This document shows, in pieces, positions 16,577 through 25,671 of a DNA stretch of 60,089 nucleotides (positions are counted from its first letter, which is position 1; every line of letters starts with the position of its first letter). The position numbers were made by a program, and so were the translations under genes. Source of the DNA: Spirochaetota bacterium (GTDB lineage: Bacteria > Spirochaetota > UBA4802 > UB4802); assembly GCA_029907515.1 (NCBI GenBank), contig JARYLT010000007.1, forward strand, positions 1 to 60,089, read 5' to 3'. The notes below the pieces were generated by a model. It was not told where the DNA came from. It ran no database searches and saw only the letters and a program-made list of their open reading frames with translations.

Positions 16577-17584
16577 ATGGATATAATCTTTATTCACCAG
16601 TATGTACCTGATAATGCTCCGCTGGATGAAAAGGATGTCCTGGAACAGAAAGATGAACTTTCTGAAATATTCATCCAGATGGGTTACACTGTACGTTCAC
16701 GGGCAATACAATCGCACATAGACCTTTTGGCATTGCAGGAACTTACAAATATCGACTGCATTGTGTTTAATCTGTGTGAAAGCCTTTTTGGACGTGATGA
16801 CCTGATGTTTCTTGCACCTTTTATGCTTGAGCAGTATGGCATTCCGTTTACCGGTTCAGGGTCACATGCTGTTGCACTAAGCTGCCATAAGCTTGAAAGC
16901 AAAAAACTCATGATGCAGCACAACATTCCCACCCCGGCATACATTACAGGCGATAGTGAGTATCATTACAGCCTGATTGGCACCTATATTATCAAACCGT
17001 ACAACACTCATGCATCCATCAATATTACCCAGGATTCAATTGTACAGATACAATCCAAAAGTGATTTCAATGTGCTAAAAGAAAAGCTTATGGCTTCACC
17101 CAATCTTTTTGCAGAAGAATATATCGATGGAAGGGAATTGAATATTTCACTTCTTCTCACTGATGATGGAGTACAGATACTCCCCCATGCCGAAATACAT
17201 TTTGATAATTATCCGCCTGATAAATATAAAATTGTTGATTATGAAGCAAAATGGGTTCATAACTCATTTGCCTTTGAAAATACAAACCGAAGCTTTTCCT
17301 TTACCGAAGAAGACAGGCCAATGTTACATGAAATTGATAGAATATCCTTACAATTATGGGATATCTTCAAATTAAATGGCTATGCACGTATTGATTTCAG
17401 GGTAAAAGATAAAGAAGTCTATGTGCTTGAGGTTAACGCTAACCCCTGCATATCAATTTACAGTGGATTTATGGCTGCGGTGAAGGAATATGGATTAACC
17501 TTTGCACAGGCACTTGACATAATTATTAAACATCCTGTTATTCCAAAAAAACATCTTTGCAAAGCAGATGAAGCATGTAATTAA
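16577..17584 (+). CDS. ATP-grasp ligase, D-Ala-D-Ala-ligase-like (second of two)
   Basis: A 335-residue ATP-grasp protein, different from the preceding one. Landmarks are FTGSGSHAVALSCHKLESKK, YIIKPYNTHASINI, FAEEYIDGRELNISLL and YVLEVNANPCIS. I chose the ATG at 16577 (MDIIFIHQYVP), which begins at the expected first beta strand. An in-frame GTG at 16538 would add a Cys-rich stretch of 13 residues unlike the family. It lies 109 bp after the first ligase with no terminator between, and its end overlaps the next gene by 17 bp. Two non-identical ligases in a row suggest two successive amide-bond steps. Confidence 0.83.
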   Translation: MDIIFIHQYVPDNAPLDEKDVLEQKDELSEIFIQMGYTVRSRAIQSHIDLLALQELTNIDCIVFNLCESLFGRDDLMFLAPFMLEQYGIPFTGSGSHAVALSCHKLESKKLMMQHNIPTPAYITGDSEYHYSLIGTYIIKPYNTHASINITQDSIVQIQSKSDFNVLKEKLMASPNLFAEEYIDGRELNISLLLTDDGVQILPHAEIHFDNYPPDKYKIVDYEAKWVHNSFAFENTNRSFSFTEEDRPMLHEIDRISLQLWDIFKLNGYARIDFRVKDKEVYVLEVNANPCISIYSGFMAAVKEYGLTFAQALDIIIKHPVIPKKHLCKADEACN

Positions 17585-18068
17585 AAACCTTATCCAGTAC
17601 AGAGATTTCCCTGTCCACACCGATTGCGAGGCAATTGTATCAATTCTTGATGCTACCGGTTTTTTTTACCCAGAAGAGATAGATATAGCCTTAGAACTCA
17701 TTACAGAAAAAATAAATTATCCTGACACTTCCACGTACGAATTTATTTTTGCCGAATACCAAACCACTGTCATTGGATATATATGCTATGGTAGAATACC
17801 ATTGACAAAAGCCTCATGGGATGTGTACTGGATTGCAGTACATCCTGATTTTCAGGGCAACGGTATTGGTTATACATTGCTTTCAAAGGCAGAAGAAAAA
17901 ATTAAATTACATGATGGTAAACATTTTTATATAGAAACATCCGGCAGAAAACTGTATGAACCAACTCACACATTTTATCTTAAAGCAGGATATACTATTA
18001 GCGCAGTATTTAAGGATTTTTATGCTGACGGTGATGATAAACTGGTATTTTATAAAAACATAACATAG
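17568..18068 (+). CDS. GNAT-family acetyltransferase
   Basis: A 166-residue N-acetyltransferase. The acetyl-CoA site is clear in VHPDFQGNGIGYTLLSKAEE (motif A, Q-x-x-G-x-G), preceded by WDVYWIAV. The C-terminal FYLKAGYTISAVFKDFY is the usual motif B. It overlaps the preceding ligase by 17 bp and so belongs to the operon. In organisms that make the osmolyte N-epsilon-acetyl-beta-lysine, kamA-type ablA is paired with the acetyltransferase ablB. This protein is shorter than AblB and has the two ligases beside it, so an acetylated beta-lysyl conjugate is an alternative. Confidence 0.85.
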   Translation: MKHVIKNLIQYRDFPVHTDCEAIVSILDATGFFYPEEIDIALELITEKINYPDTSTYEFIFAEYQTTVIGYICYGRIPLTKASWDVYWIAVHPDFQGNGIGYTLLSKAEEKIKLHDGKHFYIETSGRKLYEPTHTFYLKAGYTISAVFKDFYADGDDKLVFYKNIT

Positions 18069-18227
18069 TATGTGTACCCGCCGTCAGCAGGTGTACATCC
18101 TTATTTTCCTTAAAATTTTTTCACAGTAACTATCGCCCATTTTAATATTTTCTTTGCTTTTTTATAATTTCCATTAGAATCTTGACAAATAGAGTGTTAC
18201 ATTGATGTATATTACTGTGAGGTACCT

Positions 18228-18461
18228 ATGGAATGCTCATGCGGTGGTATATTAACAGAAGGACGAAGCTCGTATAGTGTTAGTGGGCAGCATTTTTATT
18301 TAGTCATAGAAGATATCCCGGCATATAAATGCAACCGGTGCGGTAAAATATTATTTGAAGATGATGTTGTGGATAAAATAAAGGCGTTACTGAAACGAGT
18401 TGAACGAGACACAAAAGAAATTGTTACTGGCACACCTTCAGTACATACATACGATTATTAA
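18228..18461 (+). CDS. YgiT-type zinc-finger protein (MqsA N-terminal-like)
   Basis: A 77-residue protein with a C-x-C (CSCGG at the N-terminus) and a C-x-x-C (YKCNRCGKILFEDD), the zinc site of YgiT/MqsA-type proteins. The middle strand YLVIEDIPAY is typical. Many such proteins are antitoxins or part of toxin-antitoxin pairs. Here there is no adjacent toxin, since the preceding gene is a GNAT of the aminomutase operon and the following one is gltX. It lacks the helix-turn-helix half of full MqsA. The ATG is preceded by GTGAGG. It may be a solitary relic or a free-standing regulator. Confidence 0.75.
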   Translation: MECSCGGILTEGRSSYSVSGQHFYLVIEDIPAYKCNRCGKILFEDDVVDKIKALLKRVERDTKEIVTGTPSVHTYDY

Positions 18462-18490
18462 TTTTTTTACACATACAGGAGAACATAACC

Positions 18491-19927
18491 ATGCGCGTAC
18501 GATTTGCACCAAGCCCAACAGGCTTCTTACATGTAGGTAATGCTCGAACTGCTGTGCTGAACTTTCTATTCAAGAAAAAATATAATGCCACGTATATTTT
18601 AAGAATTGAAGATACTGACATGGAACGCAGCACTAAGGAATCTGAAGAGTCCATTCTCAATGACTTAAAGTGGCTTGGCATTCAGTGGGATGAAGGCCCT
18701 GATTGTGGCGGAAATTACGGCCCCTACAGGCAATCCGAACGTTTTGACATTTACCGTGAATATACTGAGAAGCTACTGCACGGCGGCCATGCATATCATT
18801 GCTACTGCACCCAGGAAGAACTTGATGCGCAGCGTCAGAAAGCAGCAGCGGCAAATAAACCATTTGTATATCCCGGAACATGCAGAAATCTTACCCTTGA
18901 ACAAAAAAAGGCTTTTGAAAGCCAGGGAAGAAAACCCACAGTGCGGTTCAAGGTTAAGGATGGAATTACTCTTTCAATAAATGACCAGATTAAAGGCAAC
19001 GTTGTTTTCAACAGTGAAAATATTGGTGGTGATTTCATCATAGTCCGTTCTGATGGTGTTCCTGTATACAATTACATTGTCATCATTGATGATACCTTAA
19101 TGAATGTGACTCATGTTATCCGCGGCGAAGACCATTTGCCCAATACACCAAAGCAGATGCTGATTGCCATGGCATTAGGGCTTCCGGTACCTGTTTATGC
19201 GCACATGCCACTTTTACTTGGACCTGACCGCACAAAACTATCAAAGCGCCATGGAATTACATCAGTTGCAGTGTACCGGGAACAGGGATATTTACCCCAG
19301 GCTTTATTCAATTATTTAGCTTTACTGGGCTGGACGTTAGAATCAGGTGAGGAGATAGTTCCTGTTGAAAAGCTTGTTGCCGAGTTTGAGTTACCAAAGA
19401 TTGGAAAAAGTTCCGCTATTTTTGATTTTCAGAAACTCAAATGGATGAATTCAGTATATTTGCGTAATCTTCCTTTTGACAAAGCATTTGAGCTGTTTTA
19501 TCCCTATATTGAAAAAGCATATCCTACTGTAAGCAACAACGAATGGCTTACTCAAGTAGTTGATACGGTACGGGGTAATTGTGAGATAGCTTCAGATATT
19601 GTTAAAGAGATTTCTATCTTCTTTGGCGACACAGCTGAATTTGAAGAAGATGCCGAAAACATGTTAGCAACACCGGAAGGCAAGACAATCATTCAGACTG
19701 CATATGAACTTATTCACTCAACTATCAATGAGAGCAATTACAGTACTGAAACACTCAACACTATAAAGCAAAAAACAGGGCTAAAGGGGAAGATGCTTTT
19801 TATGCCGTTCAGAGCAATGGTAACCGGCAGATTACATGGTCCTGAGCTAGATAAAATACTACCACTGTTAGGGTATGAAAGGTTTACAAAGCGTATTGAA
19901 TATTGTCATCAACGCTTTGTTAAATAA
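18491..19927 (+). CDS. gltX: Glutamyl-tRNA synthetase
   Basis: A 478-residue class I synthetase charging tRNA-Glu. The HIGH-type motif is in FAPSPTGFLHVGNARTAV. The KMSKS-type motif is KLSKRHG. The insertion between them has CYCTQEELDAQR. The C-terminal helical anticodon-binding domain is complete and ends near FVK. AGGAG precedes the ATG. It starts 29 bp after the zinc-finger gene. Whether it acts only on tRNA-Glu or also on tRNA-Gln cannot be read here. Confidence 0.97.
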   Translation: MRVRFAPSPTGFLHVGNARTAVLNFLFKKKYNATYILRIEDTDMERSTKESEESILNDLKWLGIQWDEGPDCGGNYGPYRQSERFDIYREYTEKLLHGGHAYHCYCTQEELDAQRQKAAAANKPFVYPGTCRNLTLEQKKAFESQGRKPTVRFKVKDGITLSINDQIKGNVVFNSENIGGDFIIVRSDGVPVYNYIVIIDDTLMNVTHVIRGEDHLPNTPKQMLIAMALGLPVPVYAHMPLLLGPDRTKLSKRHGITSVAVYREQGYLPQALFNYLALLGWTLESGEEIVPVEKLVAEFELPKIGKSSAIFDFQKLKWMNSVYLRNLPFDKAFELFYPYIEKAYPTVSNNEWLTQVVDTVRGNCEIASDIVKEISIFFGDTAEFEEDAENMLATPEGKTIIQTAYELIHSTINESNYSTETLNTIKQKTGLKGKMLFMPFRAMVTGRLHGPELDKILPLLGYERFTKRIEYCHQRFVK

Positions 19928-20084
19928 ATTAAACAGAGTATGTTACACAAAGTACTCAAAGTATAAATTTTTATTCAAAGGCCGTGTTGAATCATAATAA
20001 ATGTATTGACAATATCTGTGCTATAGGCGCCCACAATGATAGAAATGGTATTGAGAATGACCATGTGTGGTAAAAAGATTTCTC

Positions 20085-20140
20085 ACCCCGAAAAGTCGGG
20101 GTTCGAAATGACAGGTTAAGATTTCTCATCCTGATAGATA
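20085..20140. repeat. Short interspersed palindromic repeat remnant
   Basis: ACCCCGA-aaag-TCGGGGT (20085-20102) is a 7-bp stem, followed by TTCGAAATGACAGG. The words AGATTTCTCACCC and AGATTTCTCATCC flank it as direct repeats about 34 bp apart. Its look is that of a multi-copy intergenic repeat, but only one instance is present in this window. It sits in the 250-bp gap between gltX and the lipoprotein gene, where no promoter was clear. Confidence 0.4.
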
Positions 20141-20178
20141 GGGCTGATATAATTAAATCGTATTTCCCAGGGGAACAT

Positions 20179-20877
20179 ATGCAATTCATGAAAAAGTTAG
20201 CATCTACAATAATTGTTTTTACGCTTCTAACCGTTTGTGCGTGTTCTGCACATGCACCCGGTACAATCCCTGTAGGCACATGGCAGTACGATCTTCTTGT
20301 CAACGGCGTTGAAATGGGGAAAGCCACTATCCAGAATAGCATTGAAGACAACCAGTATGTATATCGCTTTGATTTGACAATGGGAAATGGTACCACACGG
20401 TCACAGGATACTATAGTTGAAACTTTAGAGTGCAAACCGGTAAAACTTGAAAAGCATACCTATATTAAACAAACAACCACTGAACAAAAAATGGATATTA
20501 TTGCACAGTGTAATGGCCGCACCATTAACTTAATAGAAAATAATATGAAGAGTATCATAACATTGGACCAGGATTATGTTCTTGATGGTAATTATTTTCT
20601 GTATATGTTGATACAGAATAAATTCAAAAAAGGTTTACAGATCACACATAACGTCTATGACCCATCAATAGAACGAGAATCAGCAATTCCTGTAACCATA
20701 AAACTTATAGGAACTGAAACAATTTCAGTTAATAGCGTTCTATATAAAGCCTGGAAAATTGAGCAGAGCATTGGTAAAATTAAAAATATTATTGTATATC
20801 TTGATCAACATGGCGTTGTGTTAAAAAGTTCTATAAAAATGTTGAATATGCAGCTTGATATCATCCGTAAGGACTGA
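20179..20877 (+). CDS. Predicted lipoprotein of unknown function
   Basis: A 232-residue protein with an N-terminal hydrophobic stretch ending in LLTVCACSAH, which fits a lipobox with Cys near residue 19-21. The remainder is beta-rich. It reads as an all-beta periplasmic fold: GTWQYDLLVNGVEMGKATIQ, then several strands, ending with IIVYLDQHGVVLKSS. This layout resembles DUF3108-like proteins that ask for an unsaturated substrate, but the match is weak. ATG at 20179 follows CAGGGGA by 4 bases, and Met-4 is an alternative. The transglutaminase-like gene begins 2 bp after its stop, so the two probably act together in the cell envelope. Confidence 0.7.
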   Translation: MQFMKKLASTIIVFTLLTVCACSAHAPGTIPVGTWQYDLLVNGVEMGKATIQNSIEDNQYVYRFDLTMGNGTTRSQDTIVETLECKPVKLEKHTYIKQTTTEQKMDIIAQCNGRTINLIENNMKSIITLDQDYVLDGNYFLYMLIQNKFKKGLQITHNVYDPSIERESAIPVTIKLIGTETISVNSVLYKAWKIEQSIGKIKNIIVYLDQHGVVLKSSIKMLNMQLDIIRKD

Positions 20878-20879
20878 TC

Positions 20880-21659
20880 ATGAAAAAAATATATGCTATT
20901 GTTATTTCTGCCATTGTTGGTGGATATTTACTATACCTGTATTCGCAACCATTGCCTGCCAGTCTTTCAACAGTTCCCATTGCCAATATAACCAGTAAAT
21001 TATGGGAAGAGAATATATCCCTTTTCATGGTATCATCCGATGAAGCATTTTCCATAACCCAGACACCATTTCAAAAAATTCTTTCGTCACGGAACAAAAA
21101 TACTTCGTATGCATACATCATTGCATCAGGAAAAAATAAAGAGTATCATCAAAATCCTGTAGAAAAAGATTTAAAAGACACGCGATTATTGCAAATACAT
21201 AACCCTGTAATTGTACAGCATGCAAAAACAATTGCCTCAAGCTCCAATCCCATTGAAGAAGCTGAAGAGTTAGTTTATAACACAATAGAAACCAAAACTG
21301 AAGGGATTCCCATCATACCTGCACCTGCAATTTTTGAATTAAAAAAAGGTGACTGTACCGAGCATGCAATAGCAACAATTGCACTGCTGAGGGCACTGCA
21401 CATTCCAGCACGAGCAGTGGTTGGCATGATAGCAGCAAAAGAATATGCAGGCAAAAAAAATGTATTTGTGTTTCACATGTGGGCTGAAGCCTTTTATAAC
21501 AACGCGTGGCTGCTTGTTGATGCCACTCGTCCGCGAAAAAAGAAAACAAACATCTACATTGCATTGGCATATCATTCACTTGAAACGGAAATGCCTCTAG
21601 AATTTTTAGAAGCTATGGCCAACATTCAGAATCTAAAAGTTACGTATCTTTCCGAATAG
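20880..21659 (+). CDS. Transglutaminase-like cysteine protein, membrane-anchored
   Basis: A 259-residue protein with an N-terminal signal anchor (YAIVISAIVGGYLLYLY). Its transglutaminase-core triad is Cys C159 in KGDCTEHA, His H199 in FHMWAEAF and Asp D214 in LLVDATRP. Bacterial members are often peptidases, amidases or cross-linking enzymes in the periplasm rather than true transglutaminases. It is coupled to the lipoprotein just upstream. Its last 20 bp overlap the end of the convergent murJ gene. Confidence 0.85.
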   Translation: MKKIYAIVISAIVGGYLLYLYSQPLPASLSTVPIANITSKLWEENISLFMVSSDEAFSITQTPFQKILSSRNKNTSYAYIIASGKNKEYHQNPVEKDLKDTRLLQIHNPVIVQHAKTIASSSNPIEEAEELVYNTIETKTEGIPIIPAPAIFELKKGDCTEHAIATIALLRALHIPARAVVGMIAAKEYAGKKNVFVFHMWAEAFYNNAWLLVDATRPRKKKTNIYIALAYHSLETEMPLEFLEAMANIQNLKVTYLSE

Positions 21660-23148
21660 CATCTAACAATGTACGTAATGTCATACCGGGGTTAATAAGT
21701 TTACATAGTATGGCATATAACACCACGCCCAGTGTAACAAGCACCACTGTATATACAAGACCTTTCTCATACGGGAAAAACAATTGCAGAAAATACAGTG
21801 AAATTCCCATAATACCTGAAGCAATGAAATACTGCAGCAGAGTAACAGTAAACCTTTTATCCACTTTCACTTTTATTGAATGAAAAAGTTTTATAGCAAG
21901 AGCTATCGCCACACAATATAATGAAATGCTGTTAGCAAGTGCCAGCCCACCATGCAAAAGGTGTGTACGCATAAGCACAAAGCCTAGCACTGCATTCAGG
22001 ATAATTGCAACTGTTGAAATTACATTAATAAATACGGACGACCTCATACTGAGAAAGAGCGGCATGAGAATCCGCACCACTGCAAACGCAGGAATACCAA
22101 CCGCTGCACATGCAAGTGCCTTATAGGTCATGGCTGTTTCAAAACTGTAGAAATTTCCATGCTCAAAGAATGTAGCCAGTATAACCTTCCCCGTTGCAAT
22201 AAGCCCAGCACTGGCAGGAAGTGCAATAAATAGTGATGCTTGCAGCATTGATGTCATTGTTGCCTGCAGACGCGCAGCATCCCTGGTAGCCCACAACCGT
22301 GAAACCTCAGGATGAAATGCATTGCTCATTGAAATGATAAAAACTCCACTTACAATCTCAATGAATCTATCAGCATAATACAGGTAGCTAACACTACCCT
22401 GCTTGAGCGTTGATGCCATCATGGTGTTGACTAGCACATTGATATGATACACAGCAACACCCATCACTGAGGCTACAATCATACGCAGCACTTTAGTGTG
22501 TGCTGTCTGCATATGACCAACTGTCAAGCGTACACCTGTTTTGTATAATGGGATAATAACAACCATACATTGTAAAATGCCACCTGCCACAACACCCGCT
22601 GCAAGCCACATGACACTGGAATACAGATATGCAATAAAGCAAAAAAGAATAATGCCCACGTTAAGCAACAGTGGTGATAATGCAGGCATGAAAAAAACTC
22701 CTTCAGTGTTTAACACACCCATGGCATATGCAACAATGCTTGCACACAGGCAATAGACAAACATGATACGGAGCAATACGACAGAAAGACTATATACGCT
22801 TCCAGTAAATCCAAAACCAAGAATTTTTGCAATGGCAGGTGCGGCAACAATACCTGCAACAGAAATGAGAAACCCCGACATGATGTATAATGAAAATAAA
22901 TCCTTAGCTATTATTTTTCTTTCTTCTTTGTGGCGATAGCTCATGATAACAGACACAAGCGGCAATGATAATGTCCCTTCAGCAACCAGCCTTCGCACCA
23001 GATTAGGTATCCTGAATGCAACAAAGAATGCATCAATCTGCCAGGATGCACCAAACATCCAGGCAATAAGCATATCGCGTACAAAGCCCAGTAGCCTGCT
23101 CAATGCCGTTGCTATTGCTATATGTGTTGTTGACCTGACAGAGTTCAT
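21640..23148 (-). CDS. murJ: Lipid II flippase MurJ
   Basis: A 502-residue integral membrane protein of the MATE/MOP superfamily. The start (ATALSRLLGFVRDMLIAWMF) and FRIPNLVRRLVAEGTLSLPL are the MurJ signature, with about 14 membrane segments following. It moves lipid-linked peptidoglycan precursor across the inner membrane. There is no clear ribosome-binding site before the start. It converges with the transglutaminase-like gene with a 20-bp overlap of the two 3' ends. Confidence 0.95.
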   Translation of the reverse strand: MNSVRSTTHIAIATALSRLLGFVRDMLIAWMFGASWQIDAFFVAFRIPNLVRRLVAEGTLSLPLVSVIMSYRHKEERKIIAKDLFSLYIMSGFLISVAGIVAAPAIAKILGFGFTGSVYSLSVVLLRIMFVYCLCASIVAYAMGVLNTEGVFFMPALSPLLLNVGIILFCFIAYLYSSVMWLAAGVVAGGILQCMVVIIPLYKTGVRLTVGHMQTAHTKVLRMIVASVMGVAVYHINVLVNTMMASTLKQGSVSYLYYADRFIEIVSGVFIISMSNAFHPEVSRLWATRDAARLQATMTSMLQASLFIALPASAGLIATGKVILATFFEHGNFYSFETAMTYKALACAAVGIPAFAVVRILMPLFLSMRSSVFINVISTVAIILNAVLGFVLMRTHLLHGGLALANSISLYCVAIALAIKLFHSIKVKVDKRFTVTLLQYFIASGIMGISLYFLQLFFPYEKGLVYTVVLVTLGVVLYAILCKLINPGMTLRTLLDAIRKDT

Positions 23149-23318
23149 ATAAAATTAATGTATTGACATATTTTATAACTATCAGCAGTAATTATTAGCA
23201 TACATCATTAAGAAATGAATAGAAGTATTATTCATTGTAGCCAGAGTTGCACGTGTAAATACTGTACATAACATTTTACAACATTGCCATAACACTAGCT
23301 ATTTCAAGGATATTTGAC

Positions 23319-24857
23319 ATGAAACATGCTTTTGTATATACTGTATGTTCCTGCATTTTGTTATCCGTAATTATTGCGTTTGCTACACCTGCACGTGCTG
23401 GTAGTTACTATGAAGCTGGTTGTCGCTATTATGTCCATAAAAATTGGGAAAAAGCAAAAGAAAATTTTTTAAAGGATATTGAAACAACTGACCGGGGCGA
23501 TTCCTATTACTTTGTTGGCGAAATTGAAAAAAACAATGGGAATCTTACAACTGCTCTGGAATATTTTGAAAAGGCAGTTGAACGCAAGATGACACCAAAA
23601 TATCGTAATTTAGCATACTGGAACCTTATTGTCATCTACGAATCCAGATCTGATTTTCCAAAAACCATTAAAACCTGCAAATATTTTTATGAGGTGCTGG
23701 GAGAAGCATCTGCAAAAACTAAAGCGGAAAATCTGATTAATAAACTCATGTGGACCGAAAACGAAGATGCAAAAAAAGAATATGAGGAGGGGATCAATAG
23801 TAAATCAAAGGATTATTCGTTAGCATTACAACATTTCAGACAGGCCATTATGCTTGATAGCGCTTTTCTTTCCCCGGTATTTGAGATAGGCATGTATTAT
23901 TACACGCAAAACCAGTACCGTGATGCGCTGTCATATTTCAACCAGATTTTGTACCGCATACCGTTTTACGGTGAACTCCAGTTGCTTGTAGGCGAAATAT
24001 ATTTTCAGGAAAAACGATACAGTGAAGCTGCAACAGCATTTGAGGCAGCACTGGAATATGCGTTTATTGATAAAGATATGAAATATTCAAGCCAGCTTAA
24101 AGTTGCTACTGCATATTATAACATTGGCCAGTATACAAAAGCCGAAACTTTTTTACAGCAGGCCATATCTACAAAAAAAGGAAACCTTTCACCATATTTA
24201 TTGCTATCAGCCATCCAGATGCAAAAGAATGATTATGATGGTGCTCTGCAAACACTGCAGGCTGCATATAAAATTGACTCCAATAACCCTGAAGTACTGT
24301 ACCAGCTAGGGCTTGTTTTTTACAACAAAAATGACAACAAAGCGTATGAATATTTTGAGAAAGTATACATGCAATATCGACAGAAGCATAAAGAAATCCC
24401 TGCCAAATATATTAAGGCATTCATTATAACAGCTCAGTATTATTACACAACAAAGCAATATTCCAAGGTTGTAGAACTTACCACAATTGTACCTGAAAAC
24501 CTTCGTGATGAATCGTTATTATTAAATTTTGCGCGCTCACTGTATATGCTTGCTCAATACAATGAGGCGATAGTTCATTTTAATAAGTTCAAGTTATCTG
24601 ATAACGACTTATTTATACTCTGCAAATGCTACGCTTTTATAAACGACACCTCAAAAGTTAAAGAGATACTGTCCAGTAACTACTACAACACAAATTTTAT
24701 TAATAAAGTTAAAGAAGATAAATTGCTAAAACCCATTTACACAGAAGTTCAAAAACAACGCGAAACTCCCGCAACTGTTCAACCACAACATCAGGAAGAA
24801 CAAAAGGACCTGCCCACAACCCATGAAACTACTACAGAACCCATACATCCGCAATAA
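23319..24857 (+). CDS. Secreted TPR-repeat protein
   Basis: A 512-residue protein with a classical signal peptide ending in ATPARAG (about residue 28) followed by many tetratricopeptide repeats through most of its length. Examples are ALEYFEKAVERKMTP, ALQHFRQAIMLDSAF and EAATAFEAALEYAF. The last 35 residues are Gln/Glu/Thr/Pro rich. TPR arrays bind other proteins or peptides. Its 3' end overlaps the permease gene by 35 bp, so it is translationally linked to an ABC transporter and may take the place of a periplasmic partner. That is inference. Confidence 0.88.
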   Translation: MKHAFVYTVCSCILLSVIIAFATPARAGSYYEAGCRYYVHKNWEKAKENFLKDIETTDRGDSYYFVGEIEKNNGNLTTALEYFEKAVERKMTPKYRNLAYWNLIVIYESRSDFPKTIKTCKYFYEVLGEASAKTKAENLINKLMWTENEDAKKEYEEGINSKSKDYSLALQHFRQAIMLDSAFLSPVFEIGMYYYTQNQYRDALSYFNQILYRIPFYGELQLLVGEIYFQEKRYSEAATAFEAALEYAFIDKDMKYSSQLKVATAYYNIGQYTKAETFLQQAISTKKGNLSPYLLLSAIQMQKNDYDGALQTLQAAYKIDSNNPEVLYQLGLVFYNKNDNKAYEYFEKVYMQYRQKHKEIPAKYIKAFIITAQYYYTTKQYSKVVELTTIVPENLRDESLLLNFARSLYMLAQYNEAIVHFNKFKLSDNDLFILCKCYAFINDTSKVKEILSSNYYNTNFINKVKEDKLLKPIYTEVQKQRETPATVQPQHQEEQKDLPTTHETTTEPIHPQ

Positions 24858-25671
24858 TAGTATTACTATAATACAGGCGCTGATTATTGCTGCCAGCTTA
24901 ATTGCTCTATTCCATGTATTCCATTTCCTTCATATCATTATTATTGCATTCATTGTATCACTTGGATTACAAGTATGGTGTCAGCTCAATCCCTGTTATG
25001 CTGATTACATTACCAGTGCCGAAGCACCTATTGCTTCATTAGCGTTACTTATTACTATGCTCATTTCACATTCCATGTCATTATCAATTGTTGTTACTTT
25101 TATTGTTCTTTTTATATATCACTATTTTTTTTCATCATATGAATTATACCATGATATATACTTTACTGCATTACTGTTTTCTATAATTCTGATGTTTGTT
25201 AGTTTGTACCTGAACAACATAGGTGTTTTTAATGAGTATACTATCAAAATTTTCACTGGTGTCCAGAGTAATACGTCATCATCAATAGCTATCATTTCAA
25301 TATTGGTGAGTATACTATACACGTACCTTTCAAAATTAAAATACGAATTTAGAATTATCAGTTTAGGGCATAACTATATAAATCTACTGGGAATAGATGA
25401 AAACATTATTCATGGTATTTCAAGCATTGCAAAGGCTTTTATCTCTACTATTATATTCATCCTTATAGGATGGATGGGATCTTTACTTACAACCATACCA
25501 CTTTTACGCAAATCCAGTCAGCTTTTGTATATTATGATATTTACAGCAATGTTATCATTACTGTTATATGCAATACATTTCATACACCCATTTTATATAA
25601 TTATTCCTGTAGTAATAATTGACTTTGTTTATGTGTTTTTTCTTGGCAAGAGGTTACCATGCTCACGTTAA
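24823..25671 (+). CDS. Diverged FecCD-like ABC transporter permease
   Basis: A 282-residue protein that is almost wholly hydrophobic, with eight or more membrane segments. The segment RIISLGHNYINLLGIDE, followed by a hydrophobic helix and GWMGSLLTTIPLLRK, matches the cytoplasmic coupling region of FecCD/BtuC-type permeases that import siderophores and cobalamin. Other regions are strongly diverged and shorter than the usual 320-350 residues. It overlaps the TPR gene by 35 bp and the ATPase gene by 13 bp. No substrate-binding protein gene is adjacent. Confidence 0.7.
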   Translation: MKLLQNPYIRNNSITIIQALIIAASLIALFHVFHFLHIIIIAFIVSLGLQVWCQLNPCYADYITSAEAPIASLALLITMLISHSMSLSIVVTFIVLFIYHYFFSSYELYHDIYFTALLFSIILMFVSLYLNNIGVFNEYTIKIFTGVQSNTSSSIAIISILVSILYTYLSKLKYEFRIISLGHNYINLLGIDENIIHGISSIAKAFISTIIFILIGWMGSLLTTIPLLRKSSQLLYIMIFTAMLSLLLYAIHFIHPFYIIIPVVIIDFVYVFFLGKRLPCSR

